From NCBI GenBank assembly GCA_964016885.1, contig OZ024760.1:2881227-2945226 (forward strand): a stretch of 64,000 nt of DNA. The letters are read 5' to 3'. The first letter of the stretch is position 1. Each line of letters starts with the position of its first letter. Both the position numbers and the translations under genes were made by a program. This DNA is from Eledone cirrhosa (Eukaryota > Mollusca > Cephalopoda > Octopoda > Eledonidae). The notes beneath the pieces are model-generated. The model was not told the DNA's origin and searched no databases. It was given only the letters and a program-made list of their open reading frames with translations. Below are positions 21,405 to 30,796 of this stretch, piece after piece.

Positions 21405-21548
21405 ATATATACTGTATAGTGAAGGCATGTGACTGAGTAGTTACAAAATTGGATTCATTCACAATTGTGAGGTTGTGAGCTCGATTCCTGGACCAGGCGA
21501 TGCGTTATGTCCTTGAGCAAGACACTTTATTTCATGTTACTCCTTCTG
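21405..21548 (+). mobile_element. SINE head (tRNA-like region) of the 52432 type
   Basis: ggcatgtgactgagtagtta, the B-box-like tgtgagctcgattcctggac and cttgagcaagacactttatt match the first 130 nt of the full-length SINE. The body and tail are missing. Confidence 0.7.
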
Positions 21549-21850
21549 CCTGGATTTGAGAATTGGCAGAGGTGTTAAGACATCAGATAAAATGCTTTGC
21601 GGCATTCGTCCCACCTCATTGTACGCTCTAAGTTCAAATCCCACCATGGTCAACTTTGCCTTCCATCCTTTCAAGGTCGATAAAAAAAGTACCAGTCCAT
21701 GACTAGGGTTGATTCTTCCTCTATAGAAAAAAATCAGGTGTGTTCAGACCTGGAGAGGGTTGAGCTGTGCCAGGTTTAAATGTTCCCCAGACACACCGAA
21801 TGACGGTACCTCTATGACTCCACAAGGAGTTATGGGATCTTTATCCTATC
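21549..21850 (+). mobile_element. Long SINE, second family (about 300 nt)
   Basis: Head ggcagaggtgttaagacatc, box-B-like taagttcaaatcccaccatg, then cgattcttcctctatag and an additional 3' domain (acctggagagggttgagctg, acaaggagttatgggatctt). Other copies: 22664-22995 (+), 40420-40690 (-), 58262-58582 (-). Confidence 0.8.
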
Positions 21851-22088
21851 TTAGATAGTATTAGCAATTAGAAAGACCAATGGAAACATTGTTTCCTCGG
21901 TCTGATTTGACAAGCACCACTCCACTCGTTAAGCGAACGATATTGATGTTGATGGAAGATTTTAATGTAACTAGAAACCCTTTAAAATGGGTGGTTTTGT
22001 GTCTGTTGGTATATTTTCTCTTTATCTCATAACTCCCGATAGGGTTGTAGAGGCATTGTATTGACATACAGCATCTCTAGGGTATTTT
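21851..22088 (-). repeat. Single 90-nt repeat unit and SINE 3'-domain fragment
   Basis: gaccaatggaaacattgttt matches the 12816 array in reverse. taactcccgatagggttgta to about 22088 resembles the 3' domain of the long SINE in reverse. Confidence 0.55.
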
Positions 22089-22266
22089 TAAACCTTTAGC
22101 ATTCACATTACTCTATATATACTATTGTATTTTCACAGTAAAGGCTTTACCTCACTTAATATCGAATCTATGAGACTTTGATATTATTTATTTTGAGAAC
22201 AGTTTGAATAGAATGAGGTGAGAGAATTCTAGCCAGATACGACTGGTTTAAATGTTAAAGGGTTAT
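22089..22266 (-). mobile_element. MITE-like element with CCCTTTAGCATTTA inverted ends
   Basis: Minus-strand copy of a dispersed element of about 180-290 nt. The left end aacctttagcattcacatta and right end aaatgttaaagggtta form imperfect terminal inverted repeats inside TTAA-like flanks. The internal motif agcctttac / gagataattatgtg is AT-rich. Confidence 0.7.
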
Positions 22267-22269
22267 ACT

Positions 22270-23575
22270 AACTTTACTAGTAGACAGATGTTGTGAACAT
22301 TTACAGTACTAAAGTAAAGACTTTAATAATTAAATGTAATGCAGTCATAGTAATGTTCTGTAATCTTTTAGAATATCTTGCTAATGTGGTTTATTAATTC
22401 AAATGTTTATAATATATTTACTACTCGACATATTGTGAAAATTTACAGTGTTAGAGTAAAAACATCAATTTTTAATATGATGCAGTCATTATGATATTTT
22501 GCGCTTTCCAAGAATGTAGTTAATTAATTAAAATATTTTCAATATCTTTACTAGTGGACAGATTGTTGTAAACATTTAAAATAAACTAATTTTTAATGAG
22601 ATGCAATCATATTGTTGATTTGTACTTTTCAAGAATGTTTAGTAATGTGATTTCATGTGGTTTATTAATTGGCAGAGTCGTTAGAACGTCTGATAGAATG
22701 CTTTGTGATATTCATTCCAACTCTCTGCTCTCTGAGTTCAAATCCCGCTGAGGTCAACTTTGCTTTTCATCCTTTGAAGGTCGCTAAAAAAAGTACCAGT
22801 CTAGTACTGGGGTCGATTCTTCCTCTATATCTCTTTCTCATTTCCTCTCTCTCACTTTCTATCTTTCTCTGGAAGAAAGCTGCTGTACTCTGGCCTGGAG
22901 AGGGATGGACTCCGCTGGGCTTAAAACGCCCTAGAATGTATATCAATATGGCACCCCTATAACTCTATCAGGAAGTACGAGACCAGACATACATAGTATC
23001 TTTACTAGTCGACAAATACTTGTGGAAATTTGCTGTATTAGAGTCATGTGTAGCAGACATATTGCTGGTTTGAACTTTTCAAAAATGTCTTGCTATTGTG
23101 GTTTCATGTGGTTTGTTAATTCAAATGTTTATAGTGTCTTTATTAGTGGACAGATCATTGACTGTGGACAGAAATTTACTGTAAACTAAAGACTTTAATT
23201 TTTAATGTGATGCAGTCATAGTATTGTTTTATTCTTTTCTAGAATATCTTGCTAATGTGGTTTCTTAATTCAAATATTTATAGTATTTTTACTAGTGGAC
23301 GGATTGTTGTAGGAATTAACAATATTAGAGTTATATGTAGCAGACATATTGCTGGCTCGAACTTTGCAGAATGTCTTGCTAATGTGGTTTCATGTGGTTT
23401 GTTAGTTAAAATGTTTATAGTGGTGTCTTTATTAATAGCTAGATCGTTAAGAAAATTGGCAGTAAATTAAAGTAAAGATTTTCATTTTTAATATGATGCA
23501 ACCAAAGTGTTGATTCATACTTTCCAAGCATGTCTTGCTAATGTGGTTTCATGTGGAACAGGACGTTTAGAGTTA
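22270..23575 (+). repeat. Diverged tandem repeat of about 140 nt
   Basis: Units share tttactagtggacagattgt, a gatgcagtcatagtattg part and cttgctaatgtggtttcatg; starts are near 22277, 22420, 22551, 23004, 23143, 23290 and 23433. A long SINE interrupts the array at 22664-22995. Stray units occur at 28330-28390, 49850-50060, 51160-51200, 51340-51420 and 51655-51770. Confidence 0.75.
22664..22995 (+). mobile_element. Long SINE inserted in the 140-nt array
   Basis: ggcagagtcgttagaacgtc, gagttcaaatcccgctgagg, agtaccagtctagtactggg and the 3' domain gcctggagagggatggactc. It splits the host repeat. Confidence 0.85.
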
Positions 23576-23984
23576 ATATATGCACTGCGTCAGCTTCTTC
23601 ATACGAAGAGCGAATAGATTTCAAATTTTTAAACTTGCCCAATATCTTCATCAACTTAGTGGTTTGTTGATAATGGTGTTCAGATATTGTTCATGTCATT
23701 CTGCTCAGTGATTCATACTTCAGTGAACATGTAAAACAATCTATCTCTGATGAGATCTGACTTTTCTTTTGAGTTTCAACATTACAAAGAAAACAGCAAA
23801 AAAACAAGTTAAAAACAAACAAACATGAAAGATGGTTAAAAAAATTAAATAAATATACACCATCATTATCATCATCCTCATAATCTTTATCATGTTAACT
23901 TTTCCATTCTGGCATGGGTTGGATTGGAATTTTTGAGGCAATCTTTTGCTGCTGCTGGACTTATTTGAAACTAGATAAACACAG
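23576..23984. other. Spacer, no feature
   Basis: A weak LINE/SINE tail (ttccattctggcatgggttg) is visible near 23900; otherwise nothing recognised. Confidence 0.45.
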
Positions 23985-24442
23985 TTAGGGTATGGTGGAC
24001 GCGTCTGAAAGAGCTGAATATGGGCTCTTTTCTCTTCGACAACCCTCTGATTAACTCCTTCAGGTTTCAATTGAAGAGGAAAATCAGGGTGGAGAGGGAA
24101 GTGTTGTCTACAATGCAATCTGTTGAAAGGTGGGTGAAAGAGGCAAGAATGGCCTGAGTGAATGGGCCTGATCTGAGTGTGTGCCTTTAGATTGAGGGAG
24201 GAGAACTGGAAGAGGGCACTTGCCCTGGTGTTCAGAGTGACTGTGACTTTTGTGGGCTTTCTCCACAAGTAACCCTCAGAAGTCTCCTCCCTATTGGGGA
24301 ATTTTCTTTTATTTTTATTTTTTGGGGTACATCCTTTGTTTTTATTTTGTACTCATTCTTACATGCAGAAACCCACACTGTACCATCCTGTGACGTCCCT
24401 AATGTATTTTTTATGTAAACCCTTTGTGGTCAATAAAGAAAA

Positions 24443-24478
<36 letters not shown>
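23985..24478 (+). mobile_element. Decayed copy of the 14801-type retroelement 3' end
   Basis: With breaks, the + strand reads SFLFDNPLINSFRFQLKRKI, RVEREVL and SVERWVKEARMA, aligned with 14858-15020. It ends at gtcaataaagaaaacatt and an (ATT)n tail at 24446-24478. Confidence 0.6.
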
Positions 24479-24740
24479 GTTGGCCTTGTGCCTGAATCAG
24501 AAGCCATTATTGACCCTTAAGGGCGGTGGATTGGCACTATCAGTAGAGGGTCAGATACCATGCTTTGCAGCATAGGGTTATAGCGCTTTATGATCTGAGT
24601 TCAAATCCCGTTGAGGTCAACTTTACCTTTTATCCTAATGGGGGTCGATAAAATAAAGTACCAGTAATGCACTGAGGTAATTACTGGCCTTGTGCAAAAA
24701 GTAGAAACAATTACTACTACTACTACTACTACTACTTGGA
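24479..24740 (+). mobile_element. tRNA-derived SINE preceded by a SINE 3' fragment
   Basis: A short end fragment ttggccttgtgcctgaatca (24480-24510) is followed by a full copy (ggcactatcagtagagggtc, gagttcaaatcccgttgagg, gtgcaaaaagtagaaacaat) with an ACT-repeat tail. Confidence 0.85.
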
Positions 24741-25074
24741 AAAATCTGTTGCTAAACTGGCATTAAAACTATTTGTTAATCATATACTTACCTTCAGAAA
24801 TTGTTTGGATAATGTTTAGATAGACTTTCTCAGTGAAGATTAATCCTCTTGGCACTGTGGAGGCCTTATGTCGCCGATAGAGTAATCTCCTTTTAATACA
24901 TAATACAGTATCAAGGGAAGTAATTCATAAAAATATTCAGCCTTCAGAAGGTTAATAACATTTTGAATAGTGTTGAACAATAACATTTATCTAAACTACA
25001 TTGTTTCATATTCTGCAAAATAAGTATATTTATTGAACAATGTACTTATAAGATGAATGAATGGAATGAATGGT
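24741..25074. other. AT-rich spacer, no feature
   Basis: Nothing recognised. Confidence 0.5.
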
Positions 25075-25330
25075 GAATTCTTCAGTTGTGAAGATGAGTG
25101 GGAAGAATTGTTGTCCTGTCCCGTGTGCTGGCAAACACTGAGGTGGCTGTAGAAGCCAATCCTGGACCTGCAGGCTCTGGTACAGTTGGGGCGAGTGTAT
25201 ATTTGGCCAGTTGGTGGTTGAGTGACGGACATATTTGTTCTTTGATGCTTGTTTTCAGCTGCCGCCTTCCTGCCCTCTTTGAAACTGGCTGCAGCTGTTC
25301 TGATGGTCATAAGATAACTCCATGATAAAC
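25075..25330 (-). mobile_element. LINE C-terminal fragment with Cys-His finger
   Basis: The minus strand reads AAASFKEGRKAAAENKHQRT, later CTRACRSRIGFYSHLSVC. The pattern C-x2-C or RxC..RACRSRIGxxSHxxxC is the C-terminal zinc-finger-like end of many LINE polyproteins. The expected first Cys pair is partly lost (RPNC). The frame is otherwise open. Confidence 0.6.
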
Positions 25331-25725
25331 AACATTGCTTGTCAAAGTTCTTTTTATCATTACTTTCTTTCTTCTTGGCTGTGCTGTTGAATTCTCTTTG
25401 GTCTGCAAATATGCGCTGGTTTTCAAGGTCTCCCAGTCTGCTGTTAGCAACATAAAATTGCTGTTGTTGAGAGAGAAATACAATGAGAGAGAGAGAGTGT
25501 GTGTGCATGAAAGATTGATAGATATTGAAATATGTCAATTTGTTATTATGCAGTAGTATTTTTAGTGTGCCATCACTGCATTACTGAGCACAGTTGTGTG
25601 GGTCATGGATGAATGCAGCATTGTATTTGGTATTGTTGCTTCTATTCTACAGAGAGTACTCTTTATAATATATGTGCAGTGGCTAGTAGCGCTATTTTCT
25701 ATATGCTGTATATATTCATTATTAT
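25331..25725. other. Spacer, no feature
   Basis: Short GAGAGA run near 25480; no recognised gene. Confidence 0.5.
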
Positions 25726-25944
25726 TGGCAGTATTGGCAGAGCATCAGACACCTTGCTTTGTAGCATAGAGTCATGGCCCTTTATGTCCTGCATTGAAAT
25801 CCTGCTGATAAAATACAGTACCGGCACTAGGGTCGATTTAATCGACTTTCCCTTTCCCCAAAATGACTGGCCTTACGTCTAAATCAGAAACCATTATTAT
25901 TATTATTATTATTATACATTATTATTATTATACATTATACATTA
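25726..25944 (+). mobile_element. tRNA-derived SINE with ATT tail
   Basis: ggcagtattggcagagcatc, a degraded box B (tgcattgaaatcctgctg), cttacgtctaaatcagaaac and (ATT)n to 25944. Confidence 0.8.
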
Positions 25945-26140
25945 GGGCGGTGGATTGGCAGTATCGGTAGAGGGTCGGACGCCATGGTTTGACGCATAGA
26001 GTTACGGCCCTTGCCATTCTGAGTTCAAATCCCGCCGAGGTTAACTTTGTCTTTTATCCTTACGGGGTCGATAAAATAAAGTACCAGTAATGTACTGGGT
26101 AATTTCTGGCCTTGTACCAAACGTAGAAACAATTATTATT
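25945..26140 (+). mobile_element. tRNA-derived SINE, full length
   Basis: gggcggtggattggcagtat, gagttcaaatcccgccgagg, gtaccaaacgtagaaacaat. Confidence 0.9.
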
Positions 26141-26149
26141 ATACATTTA

Positions 26150-26346
26150 AATGGCGGTGGATTGGCAGAATCGGTAGAGTGTCAGACACCATGCTTTACG
26201 GCATAGAGTTACAACTTTTTACGTTCTGAGTTCAAATCCCGCCGAGGTTACCTTTGCCTTTCATCCTTACGGAGTCGATAAAATAAAGCACCAGTAATAC
26301 ACTGGGGTAATTGCTGGCCTTGTGCCAAAAGTAGAAACAGCTATTA
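26150..26346 (+). mobile_element. tRNA-derived SINE, full length
   Basis: ggcggtggattggcagaatc, gagttcaaatcccgccgagg, gtgccaaaagtagaaacagc. It ends only about 35 nt before exon 1 of the ENPP-like gene, so the SINE body lies next to the splice acceptor. Confidence 0.9.
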
Positions 26347-26380
26347 TAGATTTCATTAACACTTTTTCTTTCTATTTCAG

Positions 26381-26434
26381 TCTGGAGATGCTGGTGTGGA
26401 AGAATGTTTAGATGTTCCTGGAGAATCATACCCG
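26381..26434 (+). CDS. ENPP-like gene, exon 1 seen (cytoplasmic tail)
   Basis: The acceptor tttctttctatttcag is followed by 18 codons, SGDAGVEECLDVPGESYP, an acidic stretch suited to a cytoplasmic tail. It is in phase 0 with the next exon. The proposed donor CCG|GTCTGT is weak, and a TTAATTTG follows, so the exon end is uncertain. No initiator ATG is in this exon; the true first exon must be further upstream. The exon is called mainly because of the strong acceptor, lack of repeat content and phase match. Confidence 0.45.
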
Positions 26435-26485
26435 GTCTGTTAATTTGTATTGAGTTCTTCTTGTTGACTTTCCTTAAATATATGC

Positions 26486-26665
26486 ATCATCATCATCATC
26501 ATCATCACCACCGTTTTACGTCCGTTCTTCCACGCTAGCATGGGTTAGACGGGTTGTCCTGTTGTGGGCAGTGTCTGGTCAGCTGACCATGCCTTGCTCA
26601 TACAGAAACTGATTTGGCTTGATTTTTACAGCTGGATGCCCTTCCTAACACCAACCTCCATACCT
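26486..26665 (-). mobile_element. SINE/LINE 3' end in intron 1
   Basis: CATCAT tail, ccgttcttccacgctagcat, ggtcagctgaccatgccttg and gctggatgcccttcctaaca; truncated at its 5' side where the GTAT array begins. Confidence 0.85.
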
Positions 26666-27600
26666 GCATGTATGTATGTAATGTATGGAAGTATGTAATA
26701 TATGCAGGTATGTAATGTATGTATGTATGGAGAGGTATGTAATGTATGCAGGTATGAAATGTATGTAGTGTATGTATGTATGGAGATATTTAAGAACGGA
26801 TGTAATGTATGTGTGTTGGTATGTATGTATGGAGGTATGTAATGTATGTATGTATGTATGAAATGTATGTATGGAGGTATGTAATATATGTATGTATGTA
26901 TGAAATGTATGTATGGAGGTATGTAATATATATATGTATGTATGAAATGTATGTATGGAGGTATGGAGGTATGTAATGTACGTATGTATGGAAAGGTATG
27001 TAATGTATGCAGGTATGAAATGTATGTAGTGTATGTATGTATGGAGATATTTAAGAATGGATATAATGTATGTGTGTTGGTATGTATGTATGGAGGTATG
27101 TAATATATGTATGTATGTTGTGTATATGTATGCATGTATGTATGAAATGTATGTATGGAGATATGGAGGTATGTAATGTGTGTATGTATGTATGTATGGA
27201 AAGGTATGTAATGTATGCAGGTATGAAATGTATGTAGTGTATGTATGTATGGAGATATTTAAGAACGGATGTAATGTATGTGTGTTTGTATGTATGTATG
27301 GAGGTATGTAATATATGTATGTATGAAATGTATGTATGGAGGTATGGAGGTATGTAATGTACTTATGTATGGAGAGGTATGTAATGTATGCAGGTATGAA
27401 ATGTATGTAGTGTATGTATGTATAGAGATATTTAAGAATGGATGTAATGTATGTGTGTTGGTATGTATGTATGGAGGTATGTAATATATGTATGTATGTT
27501 GGTGTATATGTATGTATGTATGTATGAAATGTATGTATGGAGATATGGAGGTATGTAATGTATGTATGTATGTAATGTATGTATATATGTATGTATGTTC
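26666..27600. repeat. (GTAT)n compound microsatellite with higher-order blocks
   Basis: TATG repeats with blocks ggagatatttaagaacggat / gtaatgtatgtgtgttggta that recur at about 26780, 27042, 27251 and 27424, giving a higher-order period of roughly 170-260 nt. Confidence 0.9.
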
Positions 27601-27734
27601 TTGTGCTTTTATAATTTTATAATTTTTTTACCAATAGAGAGAGAGTCGGTTTCTAACATAGACACAGGACTCTCTCATTGGAATTTAAACATCAACTAGG
27701 TAGATATGTATGTATGTCTGCTTGTGTGTAGACG

Positions 27735-27872
27735 TATGGATGTGAGAGCTGATCTCAATTGGCTGAGATTCACAGGTGAGATGATTAAGGAACGCGACAA
27801 GTGGAGAGATGCTGTGCTAGGAAGGACCTGTCCAACCCATGCAAGTTTGGAAAAGCAGACATAAGAATGGCA

Positions 27873-27906
<34 letters not shown>

Positions 27907-27908
27907 CA
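27735..27908 (+). mobile_element. LINE 3' end, C-terminal segment and tail
   Basis: The + strand reads DVRADLNWLRFTGEMIKERD then KWRDAV and a tail (cccatgcaagtttggaaaag, ATG repeats). Diverged member of the 60429 family. Confidence 0.75.
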
Positions 27909-28001
27909 ATTATGATGATGAATCAATATAAATTTATTAGTGGTGGTGGTGATGGTGGTGGTGGTGGTGGTGTTGATATTTTTGCTTTTTCTTTGTTACA
28001 G

Positions 28002-28046
28002 AAAAAGAAATTCAACCGAAGATGTTTCGCATTGTTTGGAATAATA
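28002..28046 (+). CDS. ENPP-like gene, exon 2 (start of membrane anchor)
   Basis: Acceptor gctttttctttgttacag, 15 codons KKKFNRRCFALFGII, donor ATA|GTAAGT; both sides phase 0. The basic KKKFNRR cluster precedes the first half of a hydrophobic helix that is completed by exon 3, which gives the positive-inside signal expected of a type II membrane protein. A GGT repeat (27937-27972) lies about 30 nt upstream of the exon, before the pyrimidine tract. Confidence 0.7.
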
Positions 28047-28102
28047 GTAAGTCTCTATTTCGTTGTTCTTGTTTAACCCTTTAACATTTAAACTGGTCAT
28101 AT

Positions 28103-28337
28103 GCTAAAGGACACAGTCCACGCTGTAATGTGGCCGTGTAGACAACACGGTAAAAACCTCCCAGTCCCACACTGTAAATGTGGTTAGTGTTAGGAAGGGC
28201 ATCAAACTGTAGAAAACCTGCCAGACAGTCCTATGCGAGCAAGACAATCACTCTTGCCTCAAGTGGGAATACCCCCATCCAAACCCATGCAAGCGTGGAA
28301 CACGGACGTTAAACGTTGATGATGATGATGATGATAG
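28103..28337 (+). mobile_element. LINE 3' UTR and tail, 5'-truncated
   Basis: acacagtccacgctgtaatg, ggaagggcatcaaactgtag, gcgtggaacacggacgttaa and GATGAT tail; matches the 3' half of 9473-10112. Confidence 0.85.
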
Positions 28338-29140
28338 TGCTGTTTTATATTTTTGAAGAATGCCTTGCTAATGTGGTTTCATGTGATACAGGATGTTAAA
28401 AGATAAAATACAAACATATTTATTTCTCAATGGGATTGAACCCAGAACTAAATGGTTACAAAGCAAACTTCTTAAATGCAATTCATTTGTATTCAAAGAT
28501 ATTTATACAAAAAACAAAACACTATTAAAGGTAAGAAACAAAAAAAAACAAAGAAGGAAATGAGAAGATAAAAAGTAAAAAATATAATTAAGCAATAAAA
28601 AAGAGAGAGAGGTAGGGACAGACACACCCTTTACACCCCAGTCTGAGTGGCATGTTTCAGTTCCGGGCAATATGGTAACGGCCAGAGACACCCCACCCCA
28701 TCAGTTTCCTTCTTCAAGTAAGCCGCATCTTTCCAATTTTACATTTGTATATAAGAACATAAAAATATAAAATTGTAAGAATATCGGAATTTCGGAATAA
28801 CCATTCTTCTTTGTTAGATAGATTTCAGTCTTTTTCTTGGAATTTTTTTTTTTTTATTGAAATGTTTTTTTGTTGTTTTTTTTCTCTTTATTTTTCCATT
28901 TCCTCTGATTTCTCTAATTTCCTGTCTGTAGAAAGATCTGGAAACTTCTCAAACAATCCACACCAAATGATGTAAATTCCAGAAAAACAAACACCTATTA
29001 CTTAGAATTTCACATTTTATTATTTTTTTTTAAATTTAAATTGTATTTTGTGTAAGTTTTTTATTTATTTTTTTTTATAGAAATTTCCTATTTCCTTTTC
29101 TTTTTATGCTAATGAGCTTCAACGGAGAAATATAGATGTG
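28338..29140. other. Intron 2 spacer, AT-rich
   Basis: A 140-nt-array unit fragment at the start, poly-A and poly-T runs, no gene recognised. Confidence 0.5.
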
Positions 29141-29295
29141 TGCTGAGAGAGAAACTAGGTATAAGATAAACCAAATGTTGTGTTTAAAAGAGAGGAGACT
29201 GTGCTGGTATCGACATGTAATGTTAGAGTGCATGGTCGACAAAAGATTGGTGTGCTGAGAGAGAAACTAGGTATAAGATGAATCAAATGGCATGT
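29141..29295 (+). mobile_element. Decayed LINE C-terminal fragment
   Basis: gctgagagagaaactaggta appears twice (29138 and 29254), with atgtaatgttagagtgcatg between; this resembles the WYGHVxRMExx block of the LINE at 29640 in degraded form. Confidence 0.5.
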
Positions 29296-29342
29296 TTAGC
29301 CCTTTAGCATTTACATTACTGTATATTTACTGTTATATTTTT

Positions 29343-29640
29343 GCCTGGTTTCTACAGCTGGATGCCCTTCCTAATGGCAACCTCATTTACAGTGAGTACT
29401 GGGTATTTTTTGTCATGATACCTACACGACCACTTTACAAGGTGGGATGGGTGGCTTTCGCTGTGAAACCTACATGACCACTTTATAGTATAGGCTGGGT
29501 GTTTTAGCCATGTCACCATTATAACCACTTTACAGTGTGGGCTGGGCGCTTTTTGTCATGTCGCCATCATGACCACTTTGCAGTGGGGGGCTGGAGGCTT
29601 CACTAGATGTATGCTTCAGCCTGTGTTAATGGGAGAGGTA
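29343..29640 (-). mobile_element. LINE 3' UTR modules
   Basis: ctacagctggatgcccttcc followed by four diverged modules (tttacagtgtgggctgggcg, gtcatgtcgccatcatgacc), then ggaggcttcactagatgtat as in 50985-51020. Preceded at 29296-29340 by the left end of a MITE-like element. Confidence 0.75.
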
Positions 29641-30055
29641 TGGGAGCAGGTTGAAGTAAATACTATATGTATGATTCATGGAAAGACCGGTGTTCTGAAA
29701 ATGTTAAATCTCTGAGAGGAGATGACAAAGGAAAGCAAAGTAGGTTTAAGATGAATCAAATGTCATGTTCAAGAGAGAACCATGTGCTGGTATGGTGATG
29801 GATGTGATGCATATGGAGGATAGATAATCTTTGGGTAAAGAAGAGTTCCTGCCAGTGGAAGCAAGCTGCAGTAGGGGAAGGGCAAGGAAAACTTGTCCAT
29901 AGGTCGTGACAGTGGATCTGAAAATGCTGAACCTCACAGATGAACTGACAAAGGAAGGCAATGTGTAGAAAGAGGCTCTGCCGAAGAGAAGGTATTTGAC
30001 TCATGCAAGCATGAAAAACTGGACCTAAGTGGGATGATAATGATGATGACATGAC
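29641..30055 (+). mobile_element. Decayed LINE C-terminal region and tail
   Basis: In broken frames: CAGMVMDVMHMEDR-like, WVKKSSCQWKQAAVGEGQGK, later QRKAMCRKR; then catgcaagcatgaaaaactg and ATG repeats. Same order as the 60429 family. Confidence 0.6.
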
Positions 30056-30450
30056 AAATGTGCCCAATCCACACTGTGAAGTGGTCATATTGGTGACATG
30101 ACAAAAAGTGCCCAGTCCACACTGTGAAGTGGTCATGTTGGTGACATGACAAAAAGTGTCCAGTCCACACTGTGAATTGGTTATGTTGGTGACATGACAA
30201 AAAGTGCCCAGTCCACACTGTGAAGTGGTCATGTTGGTGACATGACAAAAAGTGCCCTGGTCACATTGGTGTCATGACAAAAAGCACCCAGACCACAATG
30301 GAAAGGTGGTTGGCATTAGGAAGGGCATCTAGCCATAGAAACCGAGTCAGATACAGTCCTCTATGAACAAAATATGGGCATCCAACCTGGCTTGTTTCAC
30401 AACAAGACAACTCATCTAACTCATGCTGGGGTAGAAAATGGGTGTTAAAC
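30046..30450 (+). mobile_element. LINE 3' UTR with five 48-nt tandem modules and tail
   Basis: Modules of 48 nt (gacatgacaaaaagtgccca, gtccacactgtgaagtggtc) start at about 30046, 30093, 30141, 30189 and 30237. They are followed by ggaagggcatctagccatag and a type-2 end (ctcatgctggggtagaaaat). The 48-nt length equals, by coincidence, that of the unrelated array at 30797. Confidence 0.8.
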
Positions 30451-30625
30451 GGGGATGATGATAATGATGATAATAATGATAATGATGCTGATAGTAATGA
30501 TGGTGATGGTGATAATAATGATGATGAAGATGGTGATGGGGATGGTGATGATAATAAGGATGACGATGATGATGATGATGGTGATGATAAAGATGGTGAT
30601 GATGATGATGATGATGATGAAGATC
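30451..30625. repeat. (GAT)n array just before exon 3
   Basis: GAT/AAT triplets ending about 25 nt upstream of the exon 3 acceptor. Confidence 0.9.
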
Positions 30626-30652
30626 TCCATTTTTCTACTTTCTGTTCTGCAG

Positions 30653-30777
30653 ATTCTCCTTTGTATGGCCATAGGAATCGGTGTAGGTATACACGTCTCC
30701 AAGAAAACCCGCAAGTCGGCCGAATTACGCCAAACAAACCCTACGACAACAATGCCAAATACAACACAGTTAAAAGA
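30653..30777 (+). CDS. ENPP-like gene, exon 3 (rest of membrane span and stalk)
   Basis: The acceptor ctactttctgttctgcag follows the GAT array, and the donor is AAAGA|GTAAGG. The exon has 41 codons plus 2 nt: ILLCMAIGIGVGIHV completes a helix of about 22 residues with exon 2 (CFALFGII), followed by SKKTRKS and a Thr/Asn-rich stalk (NPTTTMPNTTQLK) with a possible NTT glycosylation site. It ends in phase 2, which matches exon 4. A single N-terminal span with a basic side facing exon 2 fits a type II protein such as ENPP1/ENPP3, but the two somatomedin-B domains of those proteins are absent unless extra exons were missed in the 13-kb intron 3. Confidence 0.7.
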
Positions 30778-30796
30778 GTAAGGGACATAATAAAAT

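Noticed and set aside
24996..25538. 180-codon minus-strand frame as a host gene
   Set aside because: Its recognisable part is the RACRSRIGFYSH segment typical of LINE C-termini; the rest has no support.
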